Below, piece after piece: positions 1-6,832 of a stretch of 10,332 bases of DNA. Under the pieces are notes generated by a model. The model searched no databases. It saw nothing but the letters and a program-made list of their open reading frames with translations, and had not been told where the DNA came from. The stretch's first letter is position 1, and every line of letters starts with the position of its first letter. The position numbers were made by a program, and so were the translations under genes. Source of the stretch: Saprospiraceae bacterium (GTDB lineage: Bacteria; Bacteroidota; Bacteroidia; Chitinophagales; Saprospiraceae); contig JADZFI010000007.1 in the NCBI GenBank assembly GCA_020850025.1, positions 1 to 10,332 on the forward strand. The letters are read 5' to 3'.

Positions 1-1809
1 TGTCGCAGTATTGCTGGAGGCCGGGTTATTCCACAAATAAGTGTAATTGGGGGTGCCGCCTGCAACAGATACCGTGGCAGAGCCTGTATTGCTACCACAA
101 GCAGAAGGTGTGCTGCTTGAGATCACTGCGGTCGGTGCATTGGGAACGGTAATAGTTACCATCCCAACTGCAGCACAACCGCTGGCATCGGTTACCGTTA
201 CATTATGTGTTCCTGCCGGAAGATTGGTAGCGGTGGCGGTTATCTGGCCGCCTGCGGAAGCAGACCACAGATAGGTGTATGGTGTCGATCCGCCTGTGGC
301 GACGGCCGTTGCCGTTCCGCCGGTCAGGCAGGATGCCTGGTTGTTCACCACCACTGAAACATCCGGCCCCTGAGTCTGAACAATGGTAACGTTGGCAACC
401 GCAGTACATCCTGATGCATCGGTAACGGTAACGCTATGCTGTCCGGCCAACAAATTGGTGGCAGTGGCAGTGGTCTGGTTATTGTCCCATTTAAAGGTAT
501 AAGGCGGTACGCCGCCTGATGCAGAGGCAGTTGCAGAGCCACCTGTCAGACAGGTAGCCGGGCTGGTAGGCACGGCACTTGGAATTAGTGCGGGCGCCGC
601 TAAAATGGTTACGTTGCCTACTCCCTGGCATCCCGTTGTGATGTCTACCACCGTTACCTGGTGAACACCAGCGGATAGATTGGTGGCGGAGGCTGTAGTC
701 TGTCCATTGTCCCAGGTATAGGCATAGTTGCCGGTACCACCGGTCACGGTAGCTGTTGCACTACCACCAATGGTACAGCCGGCAGGGGCATCAGGAGCCA
801 CATTGACCGTGAGTGAACTGCTGTTGCTTCCCACGGTGATGGAACTGCTGCAGGTGCAGCCGTTGGCATCCGTTACCGTTGCCGTATAGGTTCCTGCAGG
901 CACAGCAATACTAGGGGTGGTTTGACCATTGCTCCAGAGTATGCTATAGGGCAGGGTTCCGCCGGTAGCGGAAATGGTAGCGGTACCGTTCAGACCGCAA
1001 TTGGCGGGAATAGAAGAAGGGGAGCAAACCAGCAGGGCTGGCTCGTCCAGGGTTGAAACAGCAATATTGGTGCAACCCGTAGTAACGTCGGTAACCGTAA
1101 CGGTGTACGTTCCGGGTCCAAGATTCGTGATATCGGCAGTTGTACCGCCGTTGCTCCAGATATAGGTGAAAGGGCCTATGCCCGACATTACGCTCACATG
1201 CGCCCAGCCGTCGTTGGCGCCGAAGCAGGTAATTTCCTGATAAACAGTGTCCATCAACCAGATTCCTTCATCCCAAAAGCCTACCTCGTAGCTGCCTGAA
1301 GCAGTACAACCATTTATATCCGTTACGGTAACCGTAAATATACCGGCTGCGAGGTTGTTGATTTGGGGTGTTACACCTCCATTGCTCCACAAATAAGTGT
1401 AAGGTGGTGTGCCACCATTAGGCGTAACGGCAGCAAAACCATCAGGAGCATTACCGCAGATCTGGCTTTGGCCGAAAACGGTAACACCAACGGGTGTAGG
1501 CTCTGTAATGGATATACATATTGAACCTGTGGCCAGGTTGGCATCCGTGACAGTGACGCAATAATTACCAGCGTTAAGGTTAGCTATGCTTTGGGTAGTG
1601 GCTCCATTGCTCCATAGATAGGTGTAAGGAGACCATCCGCCGGAAGGAGTAGCGGTAGCGGACCCGTTGGCAAGTCCATGACAAGTGATGTCAAAGCCGG
1701 CAACTGCCACCTGAATTTGGGCCTGAGCAGTGGTACCTATTCCAAATACGAACAGGAAAGCTAAGGCAGGAATAAAACGAAGAGCGGATTGGGTAAACTT
1801 TTGTCCCAT
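1..1809 (-). CDS. SprB-repeat surface adhesin, N-terminal part (3' end outside window)
   Basis: The frame is open for 603 codons from ATG at 1809 to the left edge, and I checked it triplet by triplet for stops. Residues 1-30 form a signal peptide with an AQA cleavage site. After it come seven complete repeats of 74-78 residues and part of an eighth. Each has an early Cys, a GG-x-x-P/N-Y-x-Y/F-x-W-S/D-N core and a V-T-V-x-D-x-x-x-G-C-type end. The core tryptophans are W66, W141, W218, W292, W366, W441, W515 and W593. This matches the SprB repeat, an Ig-like fold known from gliding and surface adhesins of Bacteroidota that leave through the type IX secretion system. A C-terminal T9SS sorting domain is expected but lies outside the window. 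Repeats 5-7 resemble one another most, which suggests local duplication. The role as adhesin is inferred from the family. Confidence 0.9.
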   Translation of the reverse strand, partial: MGQKFTQSALRFIPALAFLFVFGIGTTAQAQIQVAVAGFDITCHGLANGSATATPSGGWSPYTYLWSNGATTQSIANLNAGNYCVTVTDANLATGSICISITEPTPVGVTVFGQSQICGNAPDGFAAVTPNGGTPPYTYLWSNGGVTPQINNLAAGIFTVTVTDINGCTASGSYEVGFWDEGIWLMDTVYQEITCFGANDGWAHVSVMSGIGPFTYIWSNGGTTADITNLGPGTYTVTVTDVTTGCTNIAVSTLDEPALLVCSPSSIPANCGLNGTATISATGGTLPYSILWSNGQTTPSIAVPAGTYTATVTDANGCTCSSSITVGSNSSSLTVNVAPDAPAGCTIGGSATATVTGGTGNYAYTWDNGQTTASATNLSAGVHQVTVVDITTGCQGVGNVTILAAPALIPSAVPTSPATCLTGGSATASASGGVPPYTFKWDNNQTTATATNLLAGQHSVTVTDASGCTAVANVTIVQTQGPDVSVVVNNQASCLTGGTATAVATGGSTPYTYLWSASAGGQITATATNLPAGTHNVTVTDASGCAAVGMVTITVPNAPTAVISSSTPSACGSNTGSATVSVAGGTPNYTYLWNNPASSNTAT

Positions 1810-2264
1810 GGGAATCAAGATTTTTAGTGTAATCGGGTTGGTTTGTTACTGTTTTAACGACAAAACACAGGCCACTTCTGGCAGCAACCTACATCCTGAG
1901 AAATAATTATAACCAGACGGGGGGAGAATGAAGCAGGCGAGCGATTAAAACCGGGGACATCTTATGCACCACAAAAGTAAGCTATTTCCGGCGTTCGGTA
2001 CAATGCAGCAATCGTTAATTTTTTGCATAAATCGGGGATCTGTCGGGCAGATTGCCTAATTATGCCTGTAAATTGCCGGAACATCATGAATTTACACTCG
2101 CTTAAATTTTTATATAAGTATTTCAGCAATGTCAGATTAAGTCAAAAATACCAGATTCAGACTACGTAGCATTTTCAAATGCGCAATGTTGTAAGTGTAT
2201 GATTTATAATTGTTTATAGTCTAAATCATTTTGCCGCGTTAACTGATCAAGGTAAGCTTGAGCA
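1810..2264. other. 455-base AT-rich intergenic region upstream of the SprB-repeat gene
   Basis: I see no convincing gene here. It holds a promoter (separate entry) and several dyads. TGTAAATT at 2067-2074 pairs with AATTTACA at 2089-2096 around a 14-base loop. CTACGTAG at 2162-2169 is a perfect palindrome. GCATTT at 2169-2174 pairs with AAATGC at 2177-2182 across two bases. GCCA/TGGC at 1871-1882 forms a tiny hairpin inside the likely 5' leader. None is followed by a T-run on the minus strand, so none reads as a terminator for the PolX-like gene that ends at 2265. They may be operators or chance AT-rich dyads. Confidence 0.5.
1972..2003 (-). promoter_or_regulatory. Bacteroidota-type promoter for the SprB-repeat gene
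   Basis: Read on the minus strand, TACTTTTG at 1979-1972 is a full match to the -7 box TAnnTTTG. TTG at 2003-2001 lies 21 bases upstream, close to the usual -33 spacing. Transcription would begin near 1968 and leave a leader of about 158 bases before ATG 1809. The leader is long enough for post-transcriptional control, but I recognise no riboswitch in it. Confidence 0.6.
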
Positions 2265-3896
2265 TCACTTTTTGAAAATATTCAGTCCGGAATTAAGGCA
2301 ATTTTCAACCATAAGCCCTCCTTTTCGTGCGAGCATAACCCCAAATCGCGTGTGTAAAATACCGTCCTTGCTGTGGGCGTCCGGGTTTATACTGATGGCG
2401 ATACCAAGCGCCTGGGCACGCGAGATCAGGCTCCATTCGATATCCAGCCTGCGCGGATGTGCATTCAACTCTATACTGACCTTGTTTTTTACGCAAGCCT
2501 CAAAAACAGCGTCCCAATCCAGCGGGTAACCTTCCCGGCTTAACAGCAGACGACCGGTGGGATGGCCCAGAATGGTGGTGCAAGGGTGCTCAATTGCTCT
2601 GATGATTCGCTCCGTGGCCTTTTCCTGATTCATTCGCAGATTGGAGTGTACGGAAGCAATAACAAAATCAAACTGTTCCAGCAGAGCGTCTTCGTAATCC
2701 AGTGAGCCGTCGTTCAGAATATCGCTTTCAATGCCTTTATATATCCTGAATGGCGCCATTTCCTCATTCAGGCGGTCAATCTCCTCCATTTGAGCAAGTA
2801 CTCTGTCCGGTTTCAGGCCATTGGCATAAAAGGCCGACTGGCTGTGATCTGTGATACCGATATAGGCATATCCAAGCGAGCGGGTATACTCGCACATGTC
2901 GCGCAACGAATGGAGCCCGTCGCTCCAGGTACTGTGCACGTGTAAAATACCTTTGATGTCCTGATCTTTGATCAGCGTGGCGGGCGTTCCATTACTTAGG
3001 TAATCAACAGTTTCCCGCAACTCCGGAGCCACAAAAGCTGCCTGTGCTTTTTCAAAAACCGTGGTCTCCTGCGCCAGATTTTTAAAATCCAGACCGGGGT
3101 GGGCTTTAACACAAGCTTCCAGAAAAACGGGTGATCCTGTGAAACGGAATAATTTTGATCCCCATTCTTCCGGGGTGCAAACATGCACCAGAATAGTCGG
3201 TCCCTCCCCTTTTCGGAGGAATAACTGACCATTTTCCCTGGTTTCAAGCTGGTATTCTGTTCCGGCCTCCTGCCTGAGGGTCTGAACCTCTGCAGTGGTA
3301 AGCACCTCCAGCTTTTCCACCACCTGACATCTGCGTCGAATTTCACCAACCGGCTCGGCATTGGCGGCCGGGAAGGAGGCATGCAGAAACTGACAAAGTG
3401 CCTCCGCCTCTGCAATAGCGGCATCCAGGTGCAACTTACCCCTGCTTCGGAAGAAGTAATCCAGCTTGTTTTTTACATCTTCCTGGGTTTTCAGGCCAAA
3501 ACCTTTGTATTCAATCAGCCGATTTTCATTGCAGGCATACCAAAGCTCTCCCGGATTTTCAATGCCCATTTCCTGCCACACCTGCCGCACTTTTTTGGGG
3601 CCAAAACCGCCAATTTCCAGCATTTCCCGCACACCAGCAGGGGTTTTTTCGCGAAATTTCTCCAGCGTTTCCATTTGACCGGTGCTCAGCAGTTCCCGTA
3701 TTTTGGCGGCAATGGCCGGCCCAACCCCTTTGATCGCTTTTAACTCAGCATCCGTCAGGTCGGCCAGGGAAGCGTCCAGCTTGCGCAATGTCAGGTAGGC
3801 GCTTGAATAGGATCGGATGCGAAAGGGATCCTCCTCATGCAGTTCCATGAGGTTGGCGAGCTCGTCGAAGGCCAGGGCGATCTGTTTGTTTGTCAC
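2265..3896 (-). CDS. polX: PolX-like protein: HhH motifs, degenerate polymerase X domain, intact PHP domain
   Basis: The 543 residues follow the bacterial PolX plan and its usual length (about 570). The N-terminal DNA-binding part has helix-hairpin-helix motifs at about 55-66 (IKGVGPAIAAKI), 95-106 and 130-141. The polymerase palm occupies about 155-255. The C-terminal PHP domain (about 316-525) keeps all nine expected metal ligands: H319, H321, D326, H351, E390, H417, H445, D506 and H508. PHP domains of PolX act as 3'-5' exonuclease or AP-site nuclease in base excision repair. In the palm, the usual GS-x-RR and DxD motifs read GEIRRR (184-189) and EKLEVL (194-199), and the third Asp position falls in ILVHV (235-239). 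All three catalytic Asp therefore appear lost. I infer a repair nuclease without polymerase activity, acting in the cytoplasm. It has its own -7 box upstream and looks monocistronic. Confidence 0.88.
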   Translation of the reverse strand: MTNKQIALAFDELANLMELHEEDPFRIRSYSSAYLTLRKLDASLADLTDAELKAIKGVGPAIAAKIRELLSTGQMETLEKFREKTPAGVREMLEIGGFGPKKVRQVWQEMGIENPGELWYACNENRLIEYKGFGLKTQEDVKNKLDYFFRSRGKLHLDAAIAEAEALCQFLHASFPAANAEPVGEIRRRCQVVEKLEVLTTAEVQTLRQEAGTEYQLETRENGQLFLRKGEGPTILVHVCTPEEWGSKLFRFTGSPVFLEACVKAHPGLDFKNLAQETTVFEKAQAAFVAPELRETVDYLSNGTPATLIKDQDIKGILHVHSTWSDGLHSLRDMCEYTRSLGYAYIGITDHSQSAFYANGLKPDRVLAQMEEIDRLNEEMAPFRIYKGIESDILNDGSLDYEDALLEQFDFVIASVHSNLRMNQEKATERIIRAIEHPCTTILGHPTGRLLLSREGYPLDWDAVFEACVKNKVSIELNAHPRRLDIEWSLISRAQALGIAISINPDAHSKDGILHTRFGVMLARKGGLMVENCLNSGLNIFKK

Positions 3897-3906
3897 GGTG
3901 GGTGGG

Positions 3907-3938
3907 TGTTTTAGTATTTTGGTGTTTAGGTGGGGGCA
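3907..3938 (-). repeat. Degenerate octamer array in the polX leader
   Basis: On the minus strand the likely leader of the PolX-like gene reads as about four successive 8-base units: a last unit of CCCACCCA type and three of the form CCTAAACA, CCAAAATA, CTAAAACA. The array occupies most of the roughly 36-base leader just before the ATG. With so few units the periodicity could be chance. Confidence 0.3.
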
Positions 3939-3944
3939 AAGCTA
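3937..3944 (-). promoter_or_regulatory. -7 promoter box for the PolX-like gene
   Basis: TAGCTTTG on the minus strand is a perfect TAnnTTTG box. It would give a start near 3933 and a leader of about 36 bases before ATG 3896. I find no TTG at the -33 position, so only half of the consensus is present. It lies just downstream of the terminator that closes the ABC gene, as expected for an independent unit. Confidence 0.5.
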
Positions 3945-3982
3945 CGGATTGGGGGAATGTTTTGGGTGGTTAGAGGGTAGGC

Positions 3983-4026
3983 TAAAACAAAACATGAGCC
4001 ACCCCAGGTGTTGGGATGACTCATGT
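3983..4026 (-). terminator. Intrinsic terminator of the ABC ATPase transcript
   Basis: Plus-strand arms 3992-4006 and 4012-4026 form a continuous 15-bp stem (two G-T wobbles in the transcribed orientation) around a 5-base loop at 4007-4011. On the minus strand the stem is followed by TTTGTTTTA. It starts 20 bases past the stop of the ABC gene and separates that unit from the polX promoter. Confidence 0.88.
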
Positions 4027-4046
4027 CAGGTATTCAACTCCGGTTT

Positions 4047-4769
4047 TTACGCTTCTGTGGGAGCCGGCTCAGTGGCCATGCTGATGATATTTTCATTTTT
4101 CACATCGCTTTCTACCAGGCCGTCGCGGAGCCTGACGATGCGGTGGGCATGTTGGGCAATATCTTGTTCGTGGGTTACCAGGATCACTGTGTTGCCGGCT
4201 TTGTGGATTTGCTCAAAAAGCCCCATGATCTCGTAACTCGTTTTGGTGTCGAGATTACCGGTAGGTTCATCGGCCAGAATGATTGCAGGATTGTTGACCA
4301 AAGCACGGGCTACTGCCACACGCTGTCGTTGTCCCCCCGACAATTCATTGGGTTTGTGCATTACCCGGTCGCCCAAGCCTACAGATTCCAATGTTTTTCT
4401 TGCGCGTTCCAGTCGCTCCTCCTTCCCTACACCGGCATATACCAATGGCAAGGCTACGTTTTCCAAAGCGCTCAATCGCGGCATCAGGTTAAACGTCTGA
4501 AATACAAACCCGATTTCCTTATTTCGGACTTCTGCCAACTCACCATCGTCCATAGTACTCACTTCTTTCCCGTTGAGCCAATATTCTCCCCGGGTTGGCG
4601 AGTCCAGGCAGCCGATCAGATTCATCAGTGTGGATTTACCACTGCCCGAAGGACCCATAAGTGCAACGTATTCATTTTTCTCAATATCCAGACTTACATC
4701 CTTCAGGGCTTCCACCTTTTCGTGGCCCATGATATAGGTTCGGTTGAGACTCTTGATGGAAATAAGCAT
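4047..4769 (-). CDS. MacB/LolD-type ABC transporter ATP-binding protein
   Basis: The 240 residues form a complete ABC nucleotide-binding domain: Walker A GPSGSGKST (39-47), Q-loop Q91 in FVFQTFNLM, signature LSGGQRQR (143-150), Walker B ILADEP (164-169) and the switch His H200. The N-terminal ISIKSLNRTYIMG and the spacing of EALKDVSLDI match the MacB/LolD/FtsE-like group, which drives mechanotransmission or lipoprotein and peptide export from the inner membrane. The start at 4769 is supported because family members begin just before this first strand. A short polar tail (about 222-240) follows the domain. No permease gene is adjacent; the only neighbour on the same strand is a 55-residue membrane protein 43 bases upstream. 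Its transport partner must be encoded elsewhere, so the substrate is unknown. Confidence 0.93.
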   Translation of the reverse strand: MLISIKSLNRTYIMGHEKVEALKDVSLDIEKNEYVALMGPSGSGKSTLMNLIGCLDSPTRGEYWLNGKEVSTMDDGELAEVRNKEIGFVFQTFNLMPRLSALENVALPLVYAGVGKEERLERARKTLESVGLGDRVMHKPNELSGGQRQRVAVARALVNNPAIILADEPTGNLDTKTSYEIMGLFEQIHKAGNTVILVTHEQDIAQHAHRIVRLRDGLVESDVKNENIISMATEPAPTEA

Positions 4770-4773
4770 GAAG

Positions 4774-4809
4774 GAATGTGGGGAATGTGGTTAATGGGGG
4801 GAATGTGTG
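4774..4809. repeat. Nonamer tandem array, four units
   Basis: Four 9-base units stand in perfect register: GAATGTGGG, GAATGTGGT, TAATGGGGG and GAATGTGTG. They fill almost the whole 43-base gap between the 55-residue gene and the ABC ATPase, ending five bases before the ATPase ATG. On the minus strand the mRNA would carry repeated CACATTC just ahead of the start codon, where a ribosome binding site would be; no Shine-Dalgarno sequence is present. Confidence 0.6.
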
Positions 4810-4812
4810 GGG

Positions 4813-4980
4813 TTATTTCTTTTTTCGGAAAATGAGTCCGAATAAGTATACGAATAATGCGATAGTGGCAGCAACCATTTGTTTCAGGATTTGTGGAAAA
4901 AAGAGCCAAATGACCGCCAATGCAGCAATTGCGGAAATAGCTGCTATGACGACCCAGGAAAATTTAGAAGTGTTTGCCAT
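4813..4980 (-). CDS. Small two-helix membrane protein, 55 residues
   Basis: I do not recognise the family. Translation from ATG 4980 gives 55 residues: MANTSKFSW, then a hydrophobic segment at about 9-28, a short FPQILKQ linker, a second hydrophobic segment at about 35-50, and the basic end FRKKK before TAA. The hydrophobic pattern and positive end favour a real inner-membrane protein with both ends on the cytoplasmic side. The gap to the ABC ATPase is 43 bases with no terminator, so the two are probably cotranscribed and this could be an accessory of that transporter. A near -7 box, TATTTTG, one base short of consensus, lies about 25 bases upstream of the ATG on the minus strand. A 68-codon frame overlaps it in another phase but is polar and unlike a protein. 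Confidence 0.6.
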   Translation of the reverse strand: MANTSKFSWVVIAAISAIAALAVIWLFFPQILKQMVAATIALFVYLFGLIFRKKK

Positions 4981-5112
4981 TTTGTTTCAATATTGATGAA
5001 CCGGCAAAATACACATCTTTAATTATTTCGAAACGAAGGTCGGACAATCGTATACAACCATGAAAAAGCTTAGATGATTGCCGGAGTATGTTCGCTCAAT
5101 TGCCCTGGTTTC

Positions 5113-5217
5113 CCGTTAAACGTAAACCAGCCACCATCTACTGTCCACCGTCCACCGTAGGCCGTTCTCCGTCTACCATCCACCGTTAGCCGTCCACCGT
5201 AGGCCGTAAGCCGTTAA
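5113..5217. repeat. Heptamer tandem array, 15 units in register
   Basis: 105 bases divide exactly into 15 heptamers of the form CCGTnnn (nnnACGG on the minus strand). Ten of the 15 have the exact core CCGT; the others vary it (ACGT, CCAG, CCAT, CTGT). Variable triplets include TAA, CCA, AGG, TCT, CTA, TAG and AAG. The 18-mer CCGTCCACCGTAGGCCGT occurs at 5148-5165 and 5190-5207, 42 bases (six units) apart. Neighbouring units are also similar at that distance, which suggests a higher-order duplication. The array sits in the 330-base divergent spacer 4981-5310, about 38 bases upstream of the -7 box for the gene at 5311. Apart from the array and that box I see nothing else in the spacer. It has no coding character and its function is unknown. 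Confidence 0.85.
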
Positions 5218-5255
5218 AAATTTCTTAGGGACATGGAGAATTCCATGCATACGAC

Positions 5256-5263
5256 TACATTTG
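5256..5263 (+). promoter_or_regulatory. -7 promoter box for the exported protein gene at 5311
   Basis: TACATTTG fully matches TAnnTTTG and would give a start near 5267, with a leader of about 44 bases. No TTG is seen at -33. The box lies inside the longest possible reading frame (from ATG 5233), which argues that the true start is ATG 5311 rather than 5233. Confidence 0.55.
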
Positions 5264-5310
5264 CCCAAACTAACTCTCTCAATACACAATCACTTAACTT
5301 GACAAAATCC

Positions 5311-5787
5311 ATGAAGAAACTTCTTACCCTGGCACTTTGCGTATTGATTGGTGGCGTTACATGGGCAGCATCACCCAATAGCACACCTGCGAATCCTTTC
5401 CAGGACGACCTTAGTCGTCTGGAGAATGACTTTGCCGGCATGTCGCAGCTCGAACAACTCGTTGAAGAGCGCAACGCTACTTACGCTGAACTCGCTGCCG
5501 AAAACAACGCGCTGCTTCAAAATGTTAACAGCGACACCGACATCGTATCCTCTCTTCTCGGTTCTGCAGCTCCAAACGACGACCGTCTGCTTGGAATTTC
5601 CGGCTTTTGGTGGGGCTTCTGCTTTGGTTTGCTGGGGATTATCCTGGTATACGTAGCTGTTGAAGGCGACGCCAAAAAGTCGGAAGGTAAAAAAGCCATC
5701 ATCGGTTGTGCTATCTGGACCGTAATCTGGAGTGTACTTTACTTCGGTATTTTTGCCGCAAGTGCATGGTGGGCTACTGCTGGATAA
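5311..5787 (+). CDS. Exported two-helix membrane protein of unknown family (paralogue 1)
   Basis: I do not recognise the family. From ATG 5311 the protein has 158 residues. A signal peptide is at 1-20 (MKKLLTLALCVLIGG start). A polar region with NPF at 28-30 and the helical SQLEQLVEE at 45-53 follows, then SDTDI at 74-78. Next is a conserved membrane module: GFWWGFCFGLLGIILVYV (98-115), a KKSEGKKAIIGCA linker and a second helix to about 152. The frame could begin at 5233, but the extra 26 residues are polar, a promoter box lies within them, and 5311 puts the signal peptide at the N-terminus. The next plus-strand gene encodes a clear paralogue with the same domain order. A terminator follows directly, so this gene is its own unit. 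It probably sits in the inner membrane with its N-terminal part outside. Confidence 0.82.
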   Translation: MKKLLTLALCVLIGGVTWAASPNSTPANPFQDDLSRLENDFAGMSQLEQLVEERNATYAELAAENNALLQNVNSDTDIVSSLLGSAAPNDDRLLGISGFWWGFCFGLLGIILVYVAVEGDAKKSEGKKAIIGCAIWTVIWSVLYFGIFAASAWWATAG

Positions 5788-5807
5788 TAACCGGCATTTC
5801 CCCTTTT

Positions 5808-5850
5808 AACCGGGTTGTTCCGCCTTTGCGAAGCAACCCGGTTTCTTTTT
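5808..5850 (+). terminator. Intrinsic terminator after the gene at 5311
   Basis: AACCGGGTTG (5808-5817) pairs perfectly with CAACCCGGTT (5834-5843). A shorter inner CGC/GCG stem extends it, and TTCTTTTT follows at 5843-5850. It begins 20 bases past the stop codon and precedes the next plus-strand gene, which therefore needs its own promoter. Confidence 0.9.
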
Positions 5851-5925
5851 AATGCGTCAATGACGGTCCCCTATTCTAAGTTTAGGGTTCCCAAACCGCT
5901 TTCGAAGGAAGTATGTTTAAACACA

Positions 5926-6396
5926 ATGACTATGAATACTGCATGTAGAACGCTCCTCTTACTACTCTTCTGTCCGGTGCTGCTCGTTGCCGGCACACCG
6001 CCTTCTTCTAACCCCTTTTCAGATCAGCCAGCTTGCTGGGATCAGGAATTTCAGGCTCTTTCTGAACTGGAACAACTGGTTGAAACATCCGGACTCAGTT
6101 TAAGTCAACTGAAGTCGGAAGATCACCCTTTGGCGGATGCTGTTATGCCGGATACCGACATATCCGCTACCCTGATGGGTGGCCCCAACGGGGAAGGCGA
6201 ACGCCTGCTGGAAATTCCCGGGTTTTTCTGGGGTTTTTGCTGCTCTATTTTCGGAGCAATTCTGGTTTACCTGGCTATTGATGATCCCGTTGCCAAAAAA
6301 CGTGAGGGCAGACAGGCTATCCTTGGATGTGCTGTTGGAACGCTGTTGTGGGTAGGTCTGTACGTTTGGCTTATAGTATCTTTGAACTATTACTAG
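5926..6396 (+). CDS. Exported two-helix membrane protein of unknown family (paralogue 2)
   Basis: This is the paralogue of the gene at 5311. Both share signal peptide, NPF, SELEQLVE/SQLEQLVE, DTDI, RLL-x-I-x-GF-W/F-WGFC, G-x-ILVY-x-A, KK-x-EG and AI-x-GCA-x-x-T in the same order. The product has 156 residues from ATG 5926, or 154 from ATG 5932. The frame stays open upstream to 5815, but that part overlaps the preceding terminator and lacks a signal peptide. It carries extra cysteines (C35 and GFCC near 102-105, numbered from 5932). A partial -7 box TAAGTTTA at 5877-5884 could drive it. The strong terminator upstream means the pair is probably transcribed separately. The function is unknown. 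Confidence 0.8.
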   Translation: MTMNTACRTLLLLLFCPVLLVAGTPPSSNPFSDQPACWDQEFQALSELEQLVETSGLSLSQLKSEDHPLADAVMPDTDISATLMGGPNGEGERLLEIPGFFWGFCCSIFGAILVYLAIDDPVAKKREGRQAILGCAVGTLLWVGLYVWLIVSLNYY

Positions 6397-6450
6397 ACCA
6401 GTTCTGATGGATGTGATGCGACGCCTGGTTAAATCACACTGGGTTGCCTT

Positions 6451-6774
6451 TTAAAAATCGGCCTCCGGATTTTCTTTTGAAAGCGCACGCAGTAACTTAA
6501 GATCAGTCCAAAACCATTTCGCCCATACAAAGGCCAATATTGGGAATACAATAAAACTGAGGGCGTTATAATCAAAGGCGTCGTCGAAGCCAAAATGGAT
6601 AAGATGCATGCAGGCTCGTGTCATACCGCACCCCGGGCATTCTTCCCCCAACAGCAACATAGAAGGGCATAACGGTGTACCGGTATCAAAGAATGTTTTG
6701 GGGAGTATCAACAAAGTGACCGGCACTCCGATCCAAAACAGCAATCTTAAAACGAGTATAGTAGAACTGCTCAT
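6451..6774 (-). CDS. DUF2752 family membrane protein
   Basis: The 107 residues carry the hallmark of DUF2752, CPGCGMTRA at 46-54, preceded by C36 and followed by C55. Hydrophobic segments lie at about 6-24 and 70-88, with a cytoplasmic-type charged tail. The length is normal for the family, whose biochemical role is not known; the cysteine motif suggests metal binding or redox chemistry. Its ATG lies seven bases beyond the T-run of a strong terminator that closes the upstream YqaE-like gene. I see no promoter box in the 71-base gap. Expression must come from read-through, or from a promoter inside the upstream gene that also has to pass the hairpin. It converges with the gene ending at 6396. 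Confidence 0.88.
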   Translation of the reverse strand: MSSSTILVLRLLFWIGVPVTLLILPKTFFDTGTPLCPSMLLLGEECPGCGMTRACMHLIHFGFDDAFDYNALSFIVFPILAFVWAKWFWTDLKLLRALSKENPEADF

Positions 6775-6781
6775 TAGTTGG

Positions 6782-6832
6782 AAAAAAAAAAGAGGCCGTT
6801 GATTGGGTGCTAAACCCCAACAACGGCCTCTT
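6782..6832 (-). terminator. Strong intrinsic terminator after the YqaE/Pmp3-like gene
   Basis: Arms AAGAGGCCGTTG (6790-6801) and CAACGGCCTCTT (6821-6832) are perfectly complementary. An inner stem TTGGG/CCCAA (6803-6807 with 6816-6820) extends the hairpin past one bulged base to an 8-base loop. On the minus strand the stem runs into about ten T. It starts 14 bases past the stop at 6846 and ends seven bases before the DUF2752 start codon. Confidence 0.93.

Noticed and set aside
2996..3424. A 142-codon minus-strand frame inside the PolX-like gene
   Set aside because: It is an out-of-phase shadow of a well supported protein and is rich in Trp, Arg and Pro in a random-looking pattern.
4023..4835. 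A 270-codon plus-strand frame opposite the ABC ATPase
   Set aside because: It is antisense to a gene with all ABC motifs, has no recognisable domain or promoter, and its composition reflects the complementary codons.
5113..5217. CRISPR array
   Set aside because: The period is seven bases with no spacer-sized unique sequence, and no cas gene is nearby.
5233..5310. Upstream ATG 5233 as the start of the exported protein
   Set aside because: A perfect -7 box lies within this stretch, and the extra residues would bury the signal peptide.
5815..5925. Upstream ATG 5815 as the start of the second paralogue
   Set aside because: It lies inside the stem of the preceding terminator, and the added residues are not similar to the first paralogue.
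6397..6450. Bidirectional terminator between the converging genes
   Set aside because: Only short competing pairings (ACCAG/CTGGT and TGTGAT/ATCACA) are found, with no adequate T-run, so I could not support one.
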